DNA from: Mycolicibacterium mageritense
GTDB lineage: Bacteria > Actinomycetota > Actinomycetes > Mycobacteriales > Mycobacteriaceae
Direction: 5' to 3'
NCBI RefSeq assembly: GCF_010727475.1
Contig: NZ_AP022567.1
Coordinates: 6,014,001-6,078,000, forward strand
DNA: 64,000 nucleotides
A program made the position numbers and the translations under genes. This document shows positions 1 through 7,993 of the stretch, piece by piece (the first letter of the stretch is position 1; every line of letters begins with the position of its first letter). The notes under the pieces are model-generated. The model saw only the letters and a list, made by a program, of their open reading frames with translations, ran no database searches and had not been told where the DNA came from.

Positions 1-123
1 AACCAGGGACGCGGCGGGGACCGGCGAAACCAGAACCGCGGCAAGGGCTCTGGCCGTCGGGAGTCGAATCAGCCGATGGGCTCGATGGCCGAGGCGTTGC
101 GCAACGCTGGATTCGGGCGCTAA
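1..123 (+). CDS. C-terminal end of an unidentified Gly/Arg/Asn-rich protein (partial)
   Basis: The window opens inside a plus-strand frame that ends at the TAA at 121-123. The visible 40 residues are rich in Gly, Arg, Asn and Gln and end in MAEALRNAGFGR. Basic, glycine-rich tails of this kind occur in RNA-binding proteins and RNA helicases, but too little is visible to name a family. Its stop codon overlaps the stop of the convergent TVP38-type gene (120-122), so the two genes meet tail to tail. Confidence 0.5.
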   Translation, partial: NQGRGGDRRNQNRGKGSGRRESNQPMGSMAEALRNAGFGR

Positions 124-812
124 CCGCTCACGTCGCGTTCGGTGTCGTGCGTGCGCCACGACCGGTAGCCGCGGTGTGCGGCGAACGCACCGATGACGGC
201 TGTCACGCACCACACGGCGATCGCCGTGTACGCCAGCGGCGCCGACAGGTCGCCGATCGACGCGCCGAGAGCGGTGTATACGAACGCGCGCGGCACCGAA
301 CCGATGAACGCGCCGACCGCCATCTGCCACAACGGGACTCCGAATGCGCCGAAGGCGTAGGACGCCAGCGCATCGGAGATACCCGGAACGAAACGTTGCC
401 CGACGACGGCCCACAAGCCGCCGCGCTCGATCTGGCGGTCCAGCCGGTCGGCGCGTTGCGCGCCCAGCAGCGCCCATGCGCTGTGCCGACCGGCCCGCCG
501 ACCGACCAGGCTCGCGACGGTCGCGGTACCGACCGTCGAGCCCAGGGTGACGAACGTGCCCAGCACCGGCCCGAACAGCACGCCGCTGCCCGCCGCCAGG
601 ATCGGGCCCGGCACGAACACCGCGCCCAGCACGGCCGACACCACGACGTACGCCAACGGCGCCGCCGGGCCGGTTGCGGCGACCGCGGCCCGGATTTCGT
701 CGATCTCGACCACCCGGGACACCAGGACGAACAGCGCGAGCAGGAATCCGACGAACAGCGCGAGCCGAATGATGTGGCGGCGCCGGGAAACGGGAAGGTC
801 CGGTTCGGTCAT
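120..812 (-). CDS. TVP38/TMEM64 (DedA-like, SNARE-associated) membrane protein
   Basis: A 230-residue integral membrane protein starting at ATG 812 (MTEPDLPVSRRR). It has an N-terminal helix at about 20-40, then the family core with the Gly-rich re-entrant segment SGVLFGPVLGTFVTLGSTVG (about 80-100) and a second GQRFVPGISDALASYAFGAFG segment. VTT/DedA-type proteins act in bacterial inner-membrane lipid or proton homeostasis, but the substrate of this subgroup is unknown. It lies 38 bp downstream of the anti-sigma gene on the same strand and is probably the last gene of that operon. Longer upstream readings lack membrane-protein character and overlap the anti-sigma gene. Confidence 0.85.
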   Translation of the reverse strand: MTEPDLPVSRRRHIIRLALFVGFLLALFVLVSRVVEIDEIRAAVAATGPAAPLAYVVVSAVLGAVFVPGPILAAGSGVLFGPVLGTFVTLGSTVGTATVASLVGRRAGRHSAWALLGAQRADRLDRQIERGGLWAVVGQRFVPGISDALASYAFGAFGVPLWQMAVGAFIGSVPRAFVYTALGASIGDLSAPLAYTAIAVWCVTAVIGAFAAHRGYRSWRTHDTERDVSG

Positions 813-850
813 GTTGGCGTCGATTCTCCCGTAGCGCGTGGGAGATCGCT

Positions 851-1084
851 TCACCGCCAGTCGCGGAACGCCGTGAGCAGCCGGTCGCGGAATGCGGGAT
901 CCAGGTTGTCGTCGGGGATCCGGCCGAGGGTCTCGACGGTGACCCGCAGTTGCTGGACGTAGTTCTCGCAGCCGTCGCATTCCAGCAGATGGGTGTCGAA
1001 CCGCGCCCTGGTCTCCAGATCGAGGGTGCCTTCGAGGTAGGCCGTGACCAGCTCGACGAGTTCGTTGCAGTTCATCGCCATCAC
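851..1084 (-). CDS. Zinc-binding anti-sigma factor (zf-HC2 type)
   Basis: A 77-residue soluble protein with the ZAS signature His32-x3-Cys36-x2-Cys39 (HLLECDGC) and an extra Cys6, but no transmembrane helix. Such proteins bind and silence a partner ECF sigma factor, often releasing it on thiol oxidation or zinc loss. The GTG start at 1084 overlaps the TGA of the sigma gene (GTGA), so translation is coupled and the two proteins are a likely cognate pair. An ATG directly follows the GTG and could also serve. The inducing signal cannot be read from the sequence. Confidence 0.88.
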   Translation of the reverse strand: MMAMNCNELVELVTAYLEGTLDLETRARFDTHLLECDGCENYVQQLRVTVETLGRIPDDNLDPAFRDRLLTAFRDWR

Positions 1085-1719
1085 GCCTTCTCCTTCAGAT
1101 AGTCCTCGAGCGCCTGCCGTACAGCCGCCCGTCCCCGGTGCAGCAGCACGCGTTGATTGGCGGCGCTGATCTCGAGCAGGTCGCAGACCTCCGCGGATTC
1201 GAGGCCCAGCACATCCCGCATCATGACCACCTCGCGTTGCCGCGGGGGCAGCTTGTCGAGTTCCCGACGGGCCACAGTCATCAGTTCCTCACCGAGAACC
1301 GAGCCTTCCGGGGTGTCCGGAAACGGGACGGGCGCCTCGTGTTCCTTCCAGTGTCCGGGCCATCGGTCGCCGGCTTCCCGGAACCGTGCCGGGTCGACGG
1401 TGCCACCGCTGGCCGCGAGTACCTGCAGGTCCGCGTGCCGTCGCTCTTTCACGCCGCGCGCCTTGGCGATGTTGACCATGATCGTGAAAAGCCAGGTGCG
1501 CAAAGCGGATCGGCCCTCGAACCGGTCGATGCCGCGCAACACGGCGATCCAGGTTTCCTGGACGACCTCCTCGGCGAGCTCATGGGTCGACACATAACCC
1601 CGTGCCACGCGCAGCATGGTCGGCGTGTGGAGATCGACGAGCGCAGTGAAGGCCGACTCATCGCCCGCGCGGAGGGCGGCGATGAGACCGGTTTCGCCTT
1701 CCACCGCGCTGCTCGCCAC
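1081..1719 (-). CDS. ECF-family RNA polymerase sigma factor
   Basis: About 212 residues from the proposed GTG at 1719. Region 2 is visible in EEVVQETWIAVLRGIDRFEG and LRTWLFTIMVNIAKAR, and region 4 in LPPRQREVVMMRDVLGLESAEVC plus the HTH helix SAANQRVLLHRGRAAVR. A linker of about 45 residues containing PVPFPDTPEG separates them. Upstream frame extension has no sigma homology. On the minus strand a TACGAT hexamer lies 6 nt before the GTG, so a leaderless internal transcript is possible. It sits 17 nt after the DUF417 gene and overlaps the zinc anti-sigma gene. Which ECF group it belongs to, and what it controls, I cannot say. Confidence 0.88.
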   Translation of the reverse strand: MASSAVEGETGLIAALRAGDESAFTALVDLHTPTMLRVARGYVSTHELAEEVVQETWIAVLRGIDRFEGRSALRTWLFTIMVNIAKARGVKERRHADLQVLAASGGTVDPARFREAGDRWPGHWKEHEAPVPFPDTPEGSVLGEELMTVARRELDKLPPRQREVVMMRDVLGLESAEVCDLLEISAANQRVLLHRGRAAVRQALEDYLKEKA

Positions 1720-1736
1720 GGTGGGATCGTAACGAC

Positions 1737-2237
1737 TCAACGGTGTTCGGCATGCCCCGTCGACAGTGCATCCAGCAAGGTCCACACCGATATCCCGAGC
1801 AGGGCGACGTCCTTGATGAGGAACTGACCGGTCGTCGACAGCATCGGGAAGCCGCCGGCCGCGGCCTCGCTGACACCGGGCGTGGTGAACATGAAGCTGA
1901 TGGTCGCGACGAACAGCCCGGTCGCCAGCACGCTGCCGAGCGCCGACACCCGCGGCAACCACGGTTTGACGGCCAGCAGTGCCGCGGTCGCGAGTTCGAG
2001 GACGCCGAGCAGCGCTGAGAACGTCGTCACCGAGAAGATGTCGTACATCCAGCTCATCAGGGGGCTGTTCGCGACGAGTGATTCGATCCCGTGGGCTTCG
2101 TACGAGGTGAACTTCATGGCCCCGATCCAGGCGATCACCACCACCAGGCCGTAGCGCGGCAGCAGCGTGCCTGCGGTGGTGAGGGCTGACGGGGTGCGCC
2201 CGGCGGTTGGGCTGAGTGGACGGTGAATGACGCTCAT
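1737..2237 (-). CDS. DUF417/YkgB (RclC-like) membrane protein
   Basis: A 166-residue protein with about four membrane helices. The stretch RYGLVVVIAWIGAMKFTSYE, followed by ANSPLMSWMY, is characteristic of DUF417 proteins such as E. coli RclC (YkgB), an inner-membrane protein of the reactive chlorine response. The mycobacterial role is unproven. It starts at ATG 2237 and leads the cluster DUF417, ECF sigma, anti-sigma, TVP38. That order suggests an envelope or oxidant stress module. A 23-bp inverted repeat lies directly upstream (2251-2273). Confidence 0.8.
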   Translation of the reverse strand: MSVIHRPLSPTAGRTPSALTTAGTLLPRYGLVVVIAWIGAMKFTSYEAHGIESLVANSPLMSWMYDIFSVTTFSALLGVLELATAALLAVKPWLPRVSALGSVLATGLFVATISFMFTTPGVSEAAAGGFPMLSTTGQFLIKDVALLGISVWTLLDALSTGHAEHR

Positions 2238-2250
2238 GGTCGGTCCCTTC

Positions 2251-2273
2251 GAGTTCGGATGGTTACCGAACTC
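2251..2273. promoter_or_regulatory. Inverted repeat between the LLM operon and the DUF417 gene
   Basis: GAGTTCGG, a 7-nt loop, then CCGAACTC: perfect 8-bp arms. It lies 23 nt beyond the LLM stop codon and 13 nt before the DUF417 start, on the same strand. It could be an intrinsic terminator without a T-run, or an operator or attenuator of the stress operon. The sequence cannot separate these. Confidence 0.55.
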
Positions 2274-2296
2274 AGTGCCCGCCGGACCGCCGAGCG

Positions 2297-3649
2297 TTAC
2301 ACGCGGGCCGGCACATTCAGGCCGAGGTGGTCGCGCAGCGTCGTGCCCTCGTAGTCGGCGCGGAACACCCCGCGCTCCTGCAGCAGCGGAACCACCTGCG
2401 CCACGAACGGGTCGAGCCCGCCCGGCGTGACGTGGGGGACCAGGATGAACCCGTCGCTGGCATCGGATTGCACGAGGTGGTTGATCGACTCGGCGATGGT
2501 GGTGGCCGAGCCGATGAAGCTCTGCCTGCCCGTCACCTCGACGATGAGCTCGCGGGTGGTCAGCTTCTCGGCCTCGGCCTTGGCGCGCCATTCGTTGGCG
2601 ACCGCGATGGGGTCGCGGTGCATGCGCACACTGGCCCGGCCACGCGAGATGGTGTTCTCGCCGACGACGGGATCGACGGTGGGCAGCGGCCCGTCCGGGT
2701 CGTGGTCGGACAGGTCGCGGTTCCACAGTTGTTCGAGGAACTTGATCGCGGTGGCCGGCGAGACCTGCGCCAGCCGGACCTCGTGCGCGATGTCGGCGGC
2801 CTCGGCGTCGGTGTCGCCGAGGACGAATGTCGCGGCGGGCAGGATCAGCAACTGATCGTGGCGCCGCCCGTACTTCGTGAGCCGGCCCTTGACGTCGGCA
2901 TAGAACGCCTGCCCCTCGGTGAGCGTTCCGTGGCGCGAGAAGATCGCGTCGGCGGCGCGCGCGGCGAACTCCCGGCCGCGGTCGGAGTCGCCGGCCTGGA
3001 AGATCACCGGTCGGCCCTGCGGGCTGCGCGGCACGTTGAAGCGCCCGCTGATGTCGAAATGGTCGTCCGCGTAGGCGAATGCGCCTGCGTCCGGATCGGA
3101 GAGGAACACCCCGCTGTCCTTGTCGGCGACGATCTCGTCGCCCGTCCAGGAATCGAACAGGGTGTGCGCGGCGGCCAGGAAGCTCTCGGCCCGCTCGTAG
3201 CGCTGGTCTTCGGCCAGGAACCCGCCGCGCCGGAAGTTCTCTCCGGTGAAGGCATCCCACGACGTTACGACGTTCCAGGCCGCGCGGCCTTCGGACAGGT
3301 GATCGAGCGACGCGAACTGCCGTGCCACCTCATAGGGTTCGTTGAACGTCGAGTTGATGGTCCCGGTCAGGCCGAGTCGTTCGGTCACGGCGGCCAGCGC
3401 CGCGAGCACCGTGAACGTGTCGGGCCGGCCGACGACATCGAGATCATAGATCTGTCCGTTCTGCTCGCGCAGGCGCAGGCCCTCCGCGAGGAACAGGAAG
3501 TCGAACTTGCCGCGCTCGGCGGTTTCGGCGAAGTGTACGAACGAGCTGAAGTCGATGTGGCTGCCCGATGCCGGATCACTCCACACCGTGGTGTTGTTGA
3601 CGCCCGGGAAATGGGCGGCCAGATGAATCTGTTTGATGGGCTTGGTCAT
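2297..3649 (-). CDS. LLM-class FMN-dependent monooxygenase (NtaA/SnaA/DszA family)
   Basis: A 450-residue protein from ATG 3649, close to the usual 440-460 of this family. Family features are NTTVWSDPASGSHIDFSSF near the N-terminus, the core motif SEGRAAWNVVTSWD (about 145-160), VIFQAGDSDRGREFAA (about 220-235) and the C-terminal VPLLQERGVFRADYEGTTLR. Members use FMNH2 and O2 to cleave C-S or C-N bonds (dibenzothiophene sulfone, nitrilotriacetate, dialkyl sulfones). An AGGA overlaps the preceding stop as ribosome site, and the upstream LLM gene ends only 8 bp away, so the two are co-transcribed. No flavin reductase is adjacent, but a nitroreductase lies at 11.3 kb. The substrate is unknown. 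Confidence 0.88.
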   Translation of the reverse strand: MTKPIKQIHLAAHFPGVNNTTVWSDPASGSHIDFSSFVHFAETAERGKFDFLFLAEGLRLREQNGQIYDLDVVGRPDTFTVLAALAAVTERLGLTGTINSTFNEPYEVARQFASLDHLSEGRAAWNVVTSWDAFTGENFRRGGFLAEDQRYERAESFLAAAHTLFDSWTGDEIVADKDSGVFLSDPDAGAFAYADDHFDISGRFNVPRSPQGRPVIFQAGDSDRGREFAARAADAIFSRHGTLTEGQAFYADVKGRLTKYGRRHDQLLILPAATFVLGDTDAEAADIAHEVRLAQVSPATAIKFLEQLWNRDLSDHDPDGPLPTVDPVVGENTISRGRASVRMHRDPIAVANEWRAKAEAEKLTTRELIVEVTGRQSFIGSATTIAESINHLVQSDASDGFILVPHVTPGGLDPFVAQVVPLLQERGVFRADYEGTTLRDHLGLNVPARV

Positions 3650-3657
3650 TGCGGTTC

Positions 3658-4797
3658 CTAGCTGGTGGCGTAGCGGTTCGCGGGACGGGGCAGGCCGAGC
3701 AGCCCGCGCAGCGTACCGCCTTCGTAGGCAGTGCGAAATGCGTTGCGGCGTTGCAGTTCGGGGACCAGACCATCGGCGATCTGGCGCAGATCGTGCGGCA
3801 AAACCGCTGGGCGCAGCCGGAATCCCGCCGCGCCTGCCGCGTGCCAGTCCTGCAGCAGGTCGGCCAGTTGCGCGGGAGTGCCCACGAATACCTCGGCATC
3901 GCTGCGGTATTCGTGTCCGAGCCGGTCGTCGAGGTGCTCCTTGCGGGCCTTGGCTGCGCTGACCGTGCCGTCGAGAAAGACCACGACGTCGGCGAACACC
4001 TGCACCGGCGCGGCGATCTCGGCGATGATCGACGACGTCTCGGTCGCGCTGTGCGGCGTGACGAAGCCGATGTCGGTGCTGTCGGCGATCAGGCGATAGG
4101 CCGGCGCGCCATGGCCGAGCGCGGTGACGATCGGCTGGCCCTGCGGCGGCCGCGGCGTGATCGACGGCCCCTTGACCGAGAACCACTTGCCGGCGAAGTC
4201 GATGTAGTGCAACTTTTCCCGGTCGATGAATCGCCCGGTGGCCACATCGCGGATCTCGGCGTCGTCCTCCCAGCTGTCCCACAGCCGGCGCAGCACCTCG
4301 ACGTAGTCGGCGGCCTCGGCCATCAAGTCGTCCGCGCCCTCGGCGATCTCGCGGCGACCGAAGTGGGCGGCGGCGTCGCGTCGGCCGGTGACCTGGACGC
4401 GGATCCCCGCCCGTCCCGAACTGACGTAGTCCAGGGTGGCGATGGCCTTCGACAGATGAAACGGCTCGGTGTGGGTGGCGACCGCGGTCGGCACCAGCCC
4501 GATGTGGTGCGTTCGGGGGGCCACCCTGGCGGCGATCAACACCGCGTCGAGACGTCCGCGAACCCGGTCGGTGCGGTCATCGGGACGGAACGGGTGGTCG
4601 GACTGCAGCGTGAGCCCGTCTTCGAACGTGACGAAGTCCAAAAGGCCCCGCTCGGCCTCGAGTACCAGGTCGGTCCAGTACCGCGGCGTCAGCAGCTCGG
4701 TGGGGCGGGCCTCGGGCTCGCGCCATGCGGCCGGGTGCCAGCCCGTCCCGTCCAGCGCGACCGCCAGGTGCAGGTGGTCATTCGAGGAATCTGACAC
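3658..4797 (-). CDS. LLM-class flavin-dependent oxidoreductase, first gene of a pair
   Basis: 379 residues from GTG 4797, chosen because GGAAGG lies about 10 nt upstream and the family-like sequence begins at DHLHLAVALDGTGWHPAAW. An ATG at 4854 would add 19 residues of atypical sequence. The LLM core includes LDYVSSGRAGIRVQVTGR (about 145-160) and PRPPQGQPIVTALGHGAPAY, and the C-terminus FRTAYEGGTLRGLLGL matches the last strand and helix of the partner. It may be an FMNH2-dependent monooxygenase or a partner subunit of the downstream LLM protein. The same short-plus-long arrangement recurs at 18.6-20.8 kb. Confidence 0.82.
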   Translation of the reverse strand: MSDSSNDHLHLAVALDGTGWHPAAWREPEARPTELLTPRYWTDLVLEAERGLLDFVTFEDGLTLQSDHPFRPDDRTDRVRGRLDAVLIAARVAPRTHHIGLVPTAVATHTEPFHLSKAIATLDYVSSGRAGIRVQVTGRRDAAAHFGRREIAEGADDLMAEAADYVEVLRRLWDSWEDDAEIRDVATGRFIDREKLHYIDFAGKWFSVKGPSITPRPPQGQPIVTALGHGAPAYRLIADSTDIGFVTPHSATETSSIIAEIAAPVQVFADVVVFLDGTVSAAKARKEHLDDRLGHEYRSDAEVFVGTPAQLADLLQDWHAAGAAGFRLRPAVLPHDLRQIADGLVPELQRRNAFRTAYEGGTLRGLLGLPRPANRYATS

Positions 4798-4927
4798 AGC
4801 GATCAGCCCTTCCGTACGTGGTTTCACCGACAACGTGTGCCACGACGTACTCATTCCAGCGCCACACCCGCGCCGCGTCCAGTGCCCGGCCCTGGGCAGG
4901 GCGTTCAAGAGATCAGCGCACGGTGAT

Positions 4928-5299
4928 TCAGTCCGGTGACACCTGCCGAGAGGCGGCGGCGATCACGCCGTCCAGAACGTCGCGCGAGGTCGCCAGCTCG
5001 CGGATAGCCCGGTCGAGCCGCGCCCGTTCGGCGGTGAGTTCGGTGACCAGCCGCGGCGTGGCATCCGGCGCGGGCCCGCCGTCGCTGTCGCGCATACACG
5101 GCAGGAGGGAGGCGATGGTGCGGCTGTTCAGCCCGGCCGCGTAGAGCTCCTGGATGTGGACCACGCGATCGACCGCGCGTTCGGTGTAGTGCCGCTGGCC
5201 ACTCGCCGTCCGGTCCGACGCCAGCAGGCCCTGCTGCTCGTAGTACCGCAGTGAGCGCTCGCTGACCCCGGTGCGACGCGCCAGTTCCCCAATCCGCAT
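4928..5299 (-). CDS. MerR-family transcriptional regulator
   Basis: 123 residues. The N-terminal winged-helix domain MRIGELARRTGVSERSLRYYEQQGLL is complete, followed by RHYTERAVDRVVHIQELYAAG and a coiled-coil dimerisation helix (about 85-115). The C-terminus is short with a single Cys (LPCMRD), so a large effector domain is absent and thiol or metal sensing is not obvious. A TATAAC -10 hexamer lies 6 nt before the ATG, so the mRNA is probably leaderless. It is divergent from a polysaccharide deacetylase gene across a 60-bp gap holding a MerR-type operator, so it probably regulates both. Confidence 0.9.
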   Translation of the reverse strand: MRIGELARRTGVSERSLRYYEQQGLLASDRTASGQRHYTERAVDRVVHIQELYAAGLNSRTIASLLPCMRDSDGGPAPDATPRLVTELTAERARLDRAIRELATSRDVLDGVIAAASRQVSPD

Positions 5300-5305
5300 A
5301 CGCCC

Positions 5306-5311
5306 GTTATA
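5306..5311 (-). promoter_or_regulatory. -10 element of the merR-type gene
   Basis: Read on the minus strand the hexamer is TATAAC, 6 nt before the ATG at 5299, consistent with a leaderless transcript. The 16-bp palindrome at 5328-5343 falls where the -35 region of this promoter would be, so the regulator could repress its own gene. Confidence 0.5.
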
Positions 5312-5321
5312 CCGCCGCGGG

Positions 5322-5353
5322 TTGCCCCTGACACCGGTGTCAGCTCGTACGGT
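5322..5353 (+). promoter_or_regulatory. MerR-type promoter with operator in a 20-bp spacer
   Basis: A TTGCCC -35 (5322-5327) and TACGGT -10 (5348-5353) are separated by 20 bp. The spacer holds the perfect 16-bp palindrome CTGACACCGGTGTCAG (5328-5343). Overlong 19-20 bp spacers with a central dyad are the hallmark of MerR-activated promoters. The ATG of the deacetylase is 6 nt past the -10, so the transcript is probably leaderless. Confidence 0.72.
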
Positions 5354-5359
5354 GCCGCC

Positions 5360-6211
5360 ATGACACTCCCGTTCACCTACCAACCCATCATCGAACGCCC
5401 GCCGTTGTCCTGGCCTGGTGGCGCCCGCGTGGCGGTGTACATCGGCCTGAACGTCGAACACTTCCTGGTCGACCGGCCCTCGACCAGCATCTGGCCGGGA
5501 ACTGCGGACCTGGTGCCGGATGCGCTCAACTACGGTTGGCGCGATTACGGTGCCCGCGTGGGGATCTGGCGGACCATCGAGAGCCTGGACCGGTACGGGG
5601 TGCGGCCCAGCGTGCTGCTCAACTCCCAGGTGATCGACCACCACCCCCAGATCGTGGCCGCGGGGCTGGAACGTGACTGGGTGTGGCTCGCGCACGGGCA
5701 GACCAACTCGATCCTGCACGCCGGCCTGACCGTCGAACAGGAGCGCAAGGTGCTCGCCGAGATCACCGAGCGCATCGGCGATGCCACCGGGCGGCGGCCC
5801 CGCGGCTGGATGGGCCCGGGTCTCACCGAGACCGGTAACACGCCGGAACTGTTGGCCGAGCTGGGCTTCGAGTACCTACTCGACTGGACCAACGACGATC
5901 AGCCATATCCGCTGACCGTCCCCGGCATGCTCAGCGTGCCCTACTCGGTGGAGCTCAACGATCTGTTGCTCTTCGGAAAGGGTTTCACCGGAGCGGAATT
6001 CGTGCAGATAGTGAAGGACCAGTACGAGCAACTGCACGCCGACTCGGCGACCGGCGGCCGGGTGCTGGCATTGGCGTTGCATCCGTTCGTGATCGGGCAG
6101 CCGTTCCGGCACAAGTACTTCGACGAGGCGCTGCGGTTTCTCACGAGTCAGCCCGATGTGTGGGTGACCACAAGTGACGAGATCGCCGCGCACTACCGCA
6201 CGTTGCGGTAG
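5360..6211 (+). CDS. Polysaccharide deacetylase-like hydrolase (PuuE/allantoinase-type NodB fold)
   Basis: 283 residues from ATG 5360. The N-terminus PPLSWPGGARVAVYIGLNVEHF and the line YGARVGIWRTIESLDRYGVRPSVLLNS resemble the PuuE-like branch of the NodB family, which includes metal-independent allantoinases. A classic NodB metal site is not evident: the segment after the first strand reads GLNVEHF and the His motif is NSQVIDHHP. The second half has GWMGPGLTETGNTPELLAELG and the C-terminal LALHPFVIGQPFRHKY. It may act on a cyclic amide or ureide rather than a polysaccharide. It is expressed from a MerR-type promoter. Confidence 0.8.
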   Translation: MTLPFTYQPIIERPPLSWPGGARVAVYIGLNVEHFLVDRPSTSIWPGTADLVPDALNYGWRDYGARVGIWRTIESLDRYGVRPSVLLNSQVIDHHPQIVAAGLERDWVWLAHGQTNSILHAGLTVEQERKVLAEITERIGDATGRRPRGWMGPGLTETGNTPELLAELGFEYLLDWTNDDQPYPLTVPGMLSVPYSVELNDLLLFGKGFTGAEFVQIVKDQYEQLHADSATGGRVLALALHPFVIGQPFRHKYFDEALRFLTSQPDVWVTTSDEIAAHYRTLR

Positions 6212-6243
6212 TGGTTCGCCTGTGGGTTGTGCAACAAGATTAT

Positions 6244-6259
6244 TCGAAAGTTTGTTCGA
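6244..6259 (+). promoter_or_regulatory. LexA-like SOS box upstream of DUF222-HNH gene
   Basis: TCGAAAGTTTGTTCGA matches the mycobacterial SOS box TCGAAC-N4-GTTCGA at 11 of 12 defined positions. A TAACGT hexamer at 6279-6284 could be the -10, placing the box over the -35 region. The gene start is about 200 nt downstream, implying a long leader or a promoter closer to the gene. Confidence 0.65.
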
Positions 6260-6455
6260 CAAGTCGTGGTTGAGGGTGTAACGTAGGGCACAAGTTCGAA
6301 GAGAGGTTCTCCCGCCCGGGAAGGGTGTGTGAGGGCTTCGCCCGCGCCACGTTACTGCTGGCTCGATGGGTTCTGGGGATGCTCGGGACTGTCGGCGCCG
6401 TTTGTTTGTCGAACCGCACTGTGTGCGACTTTTGTTGAAAGCCTGGGTATCTGTG

Positions 6456-7808
6456 ATGGACGCTCGGTATCTGGACACCGTCATCAATGAGCTGATTGAT
6501 GAGCTCACCCCGTCGCCTGAACCTGAGGATGGCGCGGATCGTCGGTTGTGTCATTTGTTGGATGGTCCGCGTCGGGTGGTGGATGACGGGCCGTTGTTGG
6601 CGGTGCTGGCCGCCGCGGTGACGTTGGGCAACCTGTGTGACTATGTGATCGCCCAGGCGGTCGGGGCTGCTGAGCGTGCCGGGGTTCCGACGCGTAGGCG
6701 GTTGCGGTCGGGGGCGCAGGTGTTGACTGCGTTGGGGGTGGCTCCCGCGGCGGCGTATCGGGCCGCTCGGGTGGGTCGGGCTGCGTACGCTCTGCCGGCG
6801 TTGACCGGGCAGCAGCGTCTCGGGGCTCTCGGGATTGAGCTCGTGGATGCGGTCGGTAAGGGTGTCACCCACATCGACGGCCGGGGCGAACTATCCGATC
6901 AGGAGCGGGCGCAGGTGGTGCGCACGTTGATGCTTCAGACCACACCGGCGGGGGTGGGTAAGAAGGCCCGCGAGATCGCGATCGCCCACACCGCGGCCCA
7001 AGGCGAGGGGGCAGAGCCGGGGGTGGCGGTCGCGGAAAACGCTGACCTCAACGAGATGACCTTGCACCAGAACGAGGACGGACGGGTCAACGCCACCTTG
7101 GATCTGGATGCGCTGACCGGGGAAGAACTGTTCGCCGCACTGGATCCGCTGTGCCGGCCGGTGCCGCTGCCCGACGGGTCACCGGATCCCCGCTCGACGG
7201 AGCATCGTCGCGCAGATGCGTTCGGGCAACTGGTGCGCAGCTATCTGTCCGGTTCCGGGCGTCCCGCCTCTGGTGGGGTTCTGCCGCACGTCACCCTGAT
7301 CCGGCCCGCGACCGCCGCGACGGTGGCCGCAGGCGGAGGGATGTTCGGTGAGGAACGCGGTGTGGATATGCTCGGGTTCACCGGGCCGATCAGCGGTGTC
7401 ACCGCCGAGCTGGTCGCGTGTGACAGCACCACGGGGACCGTGTTGGTTGATCCCGACGGTGCACCGCTGGATGTGGGGCGCAGTGAGCGGTTGTTCCCGC
7501 CGCACATCCGTAAAGCGTTAGCGATCCGTGATCAGGGATGCGCGTTTCCGGGCTGCGGCAGACCCGTGTCCTGGTGCGATGCCCACCACATAAAACCTTG
7601 GGGCACAGGGGGAGTCACCTGTGTCGACAACGGCGTGCTGTTCTGCCGGTGTCACCACACGATGATTCACCACAGTGACTGGCAGGTCTATCTCGGCGCT
7701 GATCGTCACCCGTGGTTCATCCCGCCGTATGACCGGGCTGGGCCCGAGCCGCCGCACCTGCGCTCGCATGCCCGACGCACCCTGACCTCGATGCCCACCG
7801 CCGCATAA
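6456..7808 (+). CDS. DUF222 / HNH endonuclease domain protein (13E12 repeat family)
   Basis: 450 residues from ATG 6456; an ATG at 6366 would add an Arg/Cys-rich segment unlike the family. The N-terminal helical DUF222 domain covers about 20-300 (PRRVVDDGPLLAVLAAAVTL; RAQVVRTLML). The C-terminal HNH domain is near 355-415, with CAFPGCGRPVSWCDAHHIKPW and later FCRCHHTMIHH giving the His-His pair and zinc cysteines. The family is the 13E12/REP13E12 group of mycobacteria, some of which are LexA-controlled and some of which carry phage attachment sites. A LexA-like box at 6244 supports SOS control here. Codon use is less G/C-extreme (many GTTG/GGG runs) than in neighbours, hinting at horizontal spread. 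Confidence 0.85.
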   Translation: MDARYLDTVINELIDELTPSPEPEDGADRRLCHLLDGPRRVVDDGPLLAVLAAAVTLGNLCDYVIAQAVGAAERAGVPTRRRLRSGAQVLTALGVAPAAAYRAARVGRAAYALPALTGQQRLGALGIELVDAVGKGVTHIDGRGELSDQERAQVVRTLMLQTTPAGVGKKAREIAIAHTAAQGEGAEPGVAVAENADLNEMTLHQNEDGRVNATLDLDALTGEELFAALDPLCRPVPLPDGSPDPRSTEHRRADAFGQLVRSYLSGSGRPASGGVLPHVTLIRPATAATVAAGGGMFGEERGVDMLGFTGPISGVTAELVACDSTTGTVLVDPDGAPLDVGRSERLFPPHIRKALAIRDQGCAFPGCGRPVSWCDAHHIKPWGTGGVTCVDNGVLFCRCHHTMIHHSDWQVYLGADRHPWFIPPYDRAGPEPPHLRSHARRTLTSMPTAA

Positions 7809-7993
7809 CCACCAACCCACTAACGCACCTTGACAACTCCACAGCGAAAAGCCGCCGCACACGTGGCGGGTATCGGCGGACACCGAGCCGCCGGACCTGC
7901 CACGGTCGAAAAGCCCCGATGTTCTAGGGGAAAGCTGTAGCGGCATAGCGTTGATCGCGAGTGCGGCACAATACCGGTGTCGGTCGCCGATGA

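Noticed and set aside
6279..6284. RecA-independent damage promoter (RecA-NDp) before the DUF222-HNH gene
   Set aside because: AAGTCGTGG with TAACGT only partly fits the motif and spacing, so I kept only the LexA-like box.
6212..6455. Possible phage attachment site near the 13E12-type gene
   Set aside because: Some REP13E12 elements hold phage attB sites, but I saw no duplicated core, integrase or phage gene.
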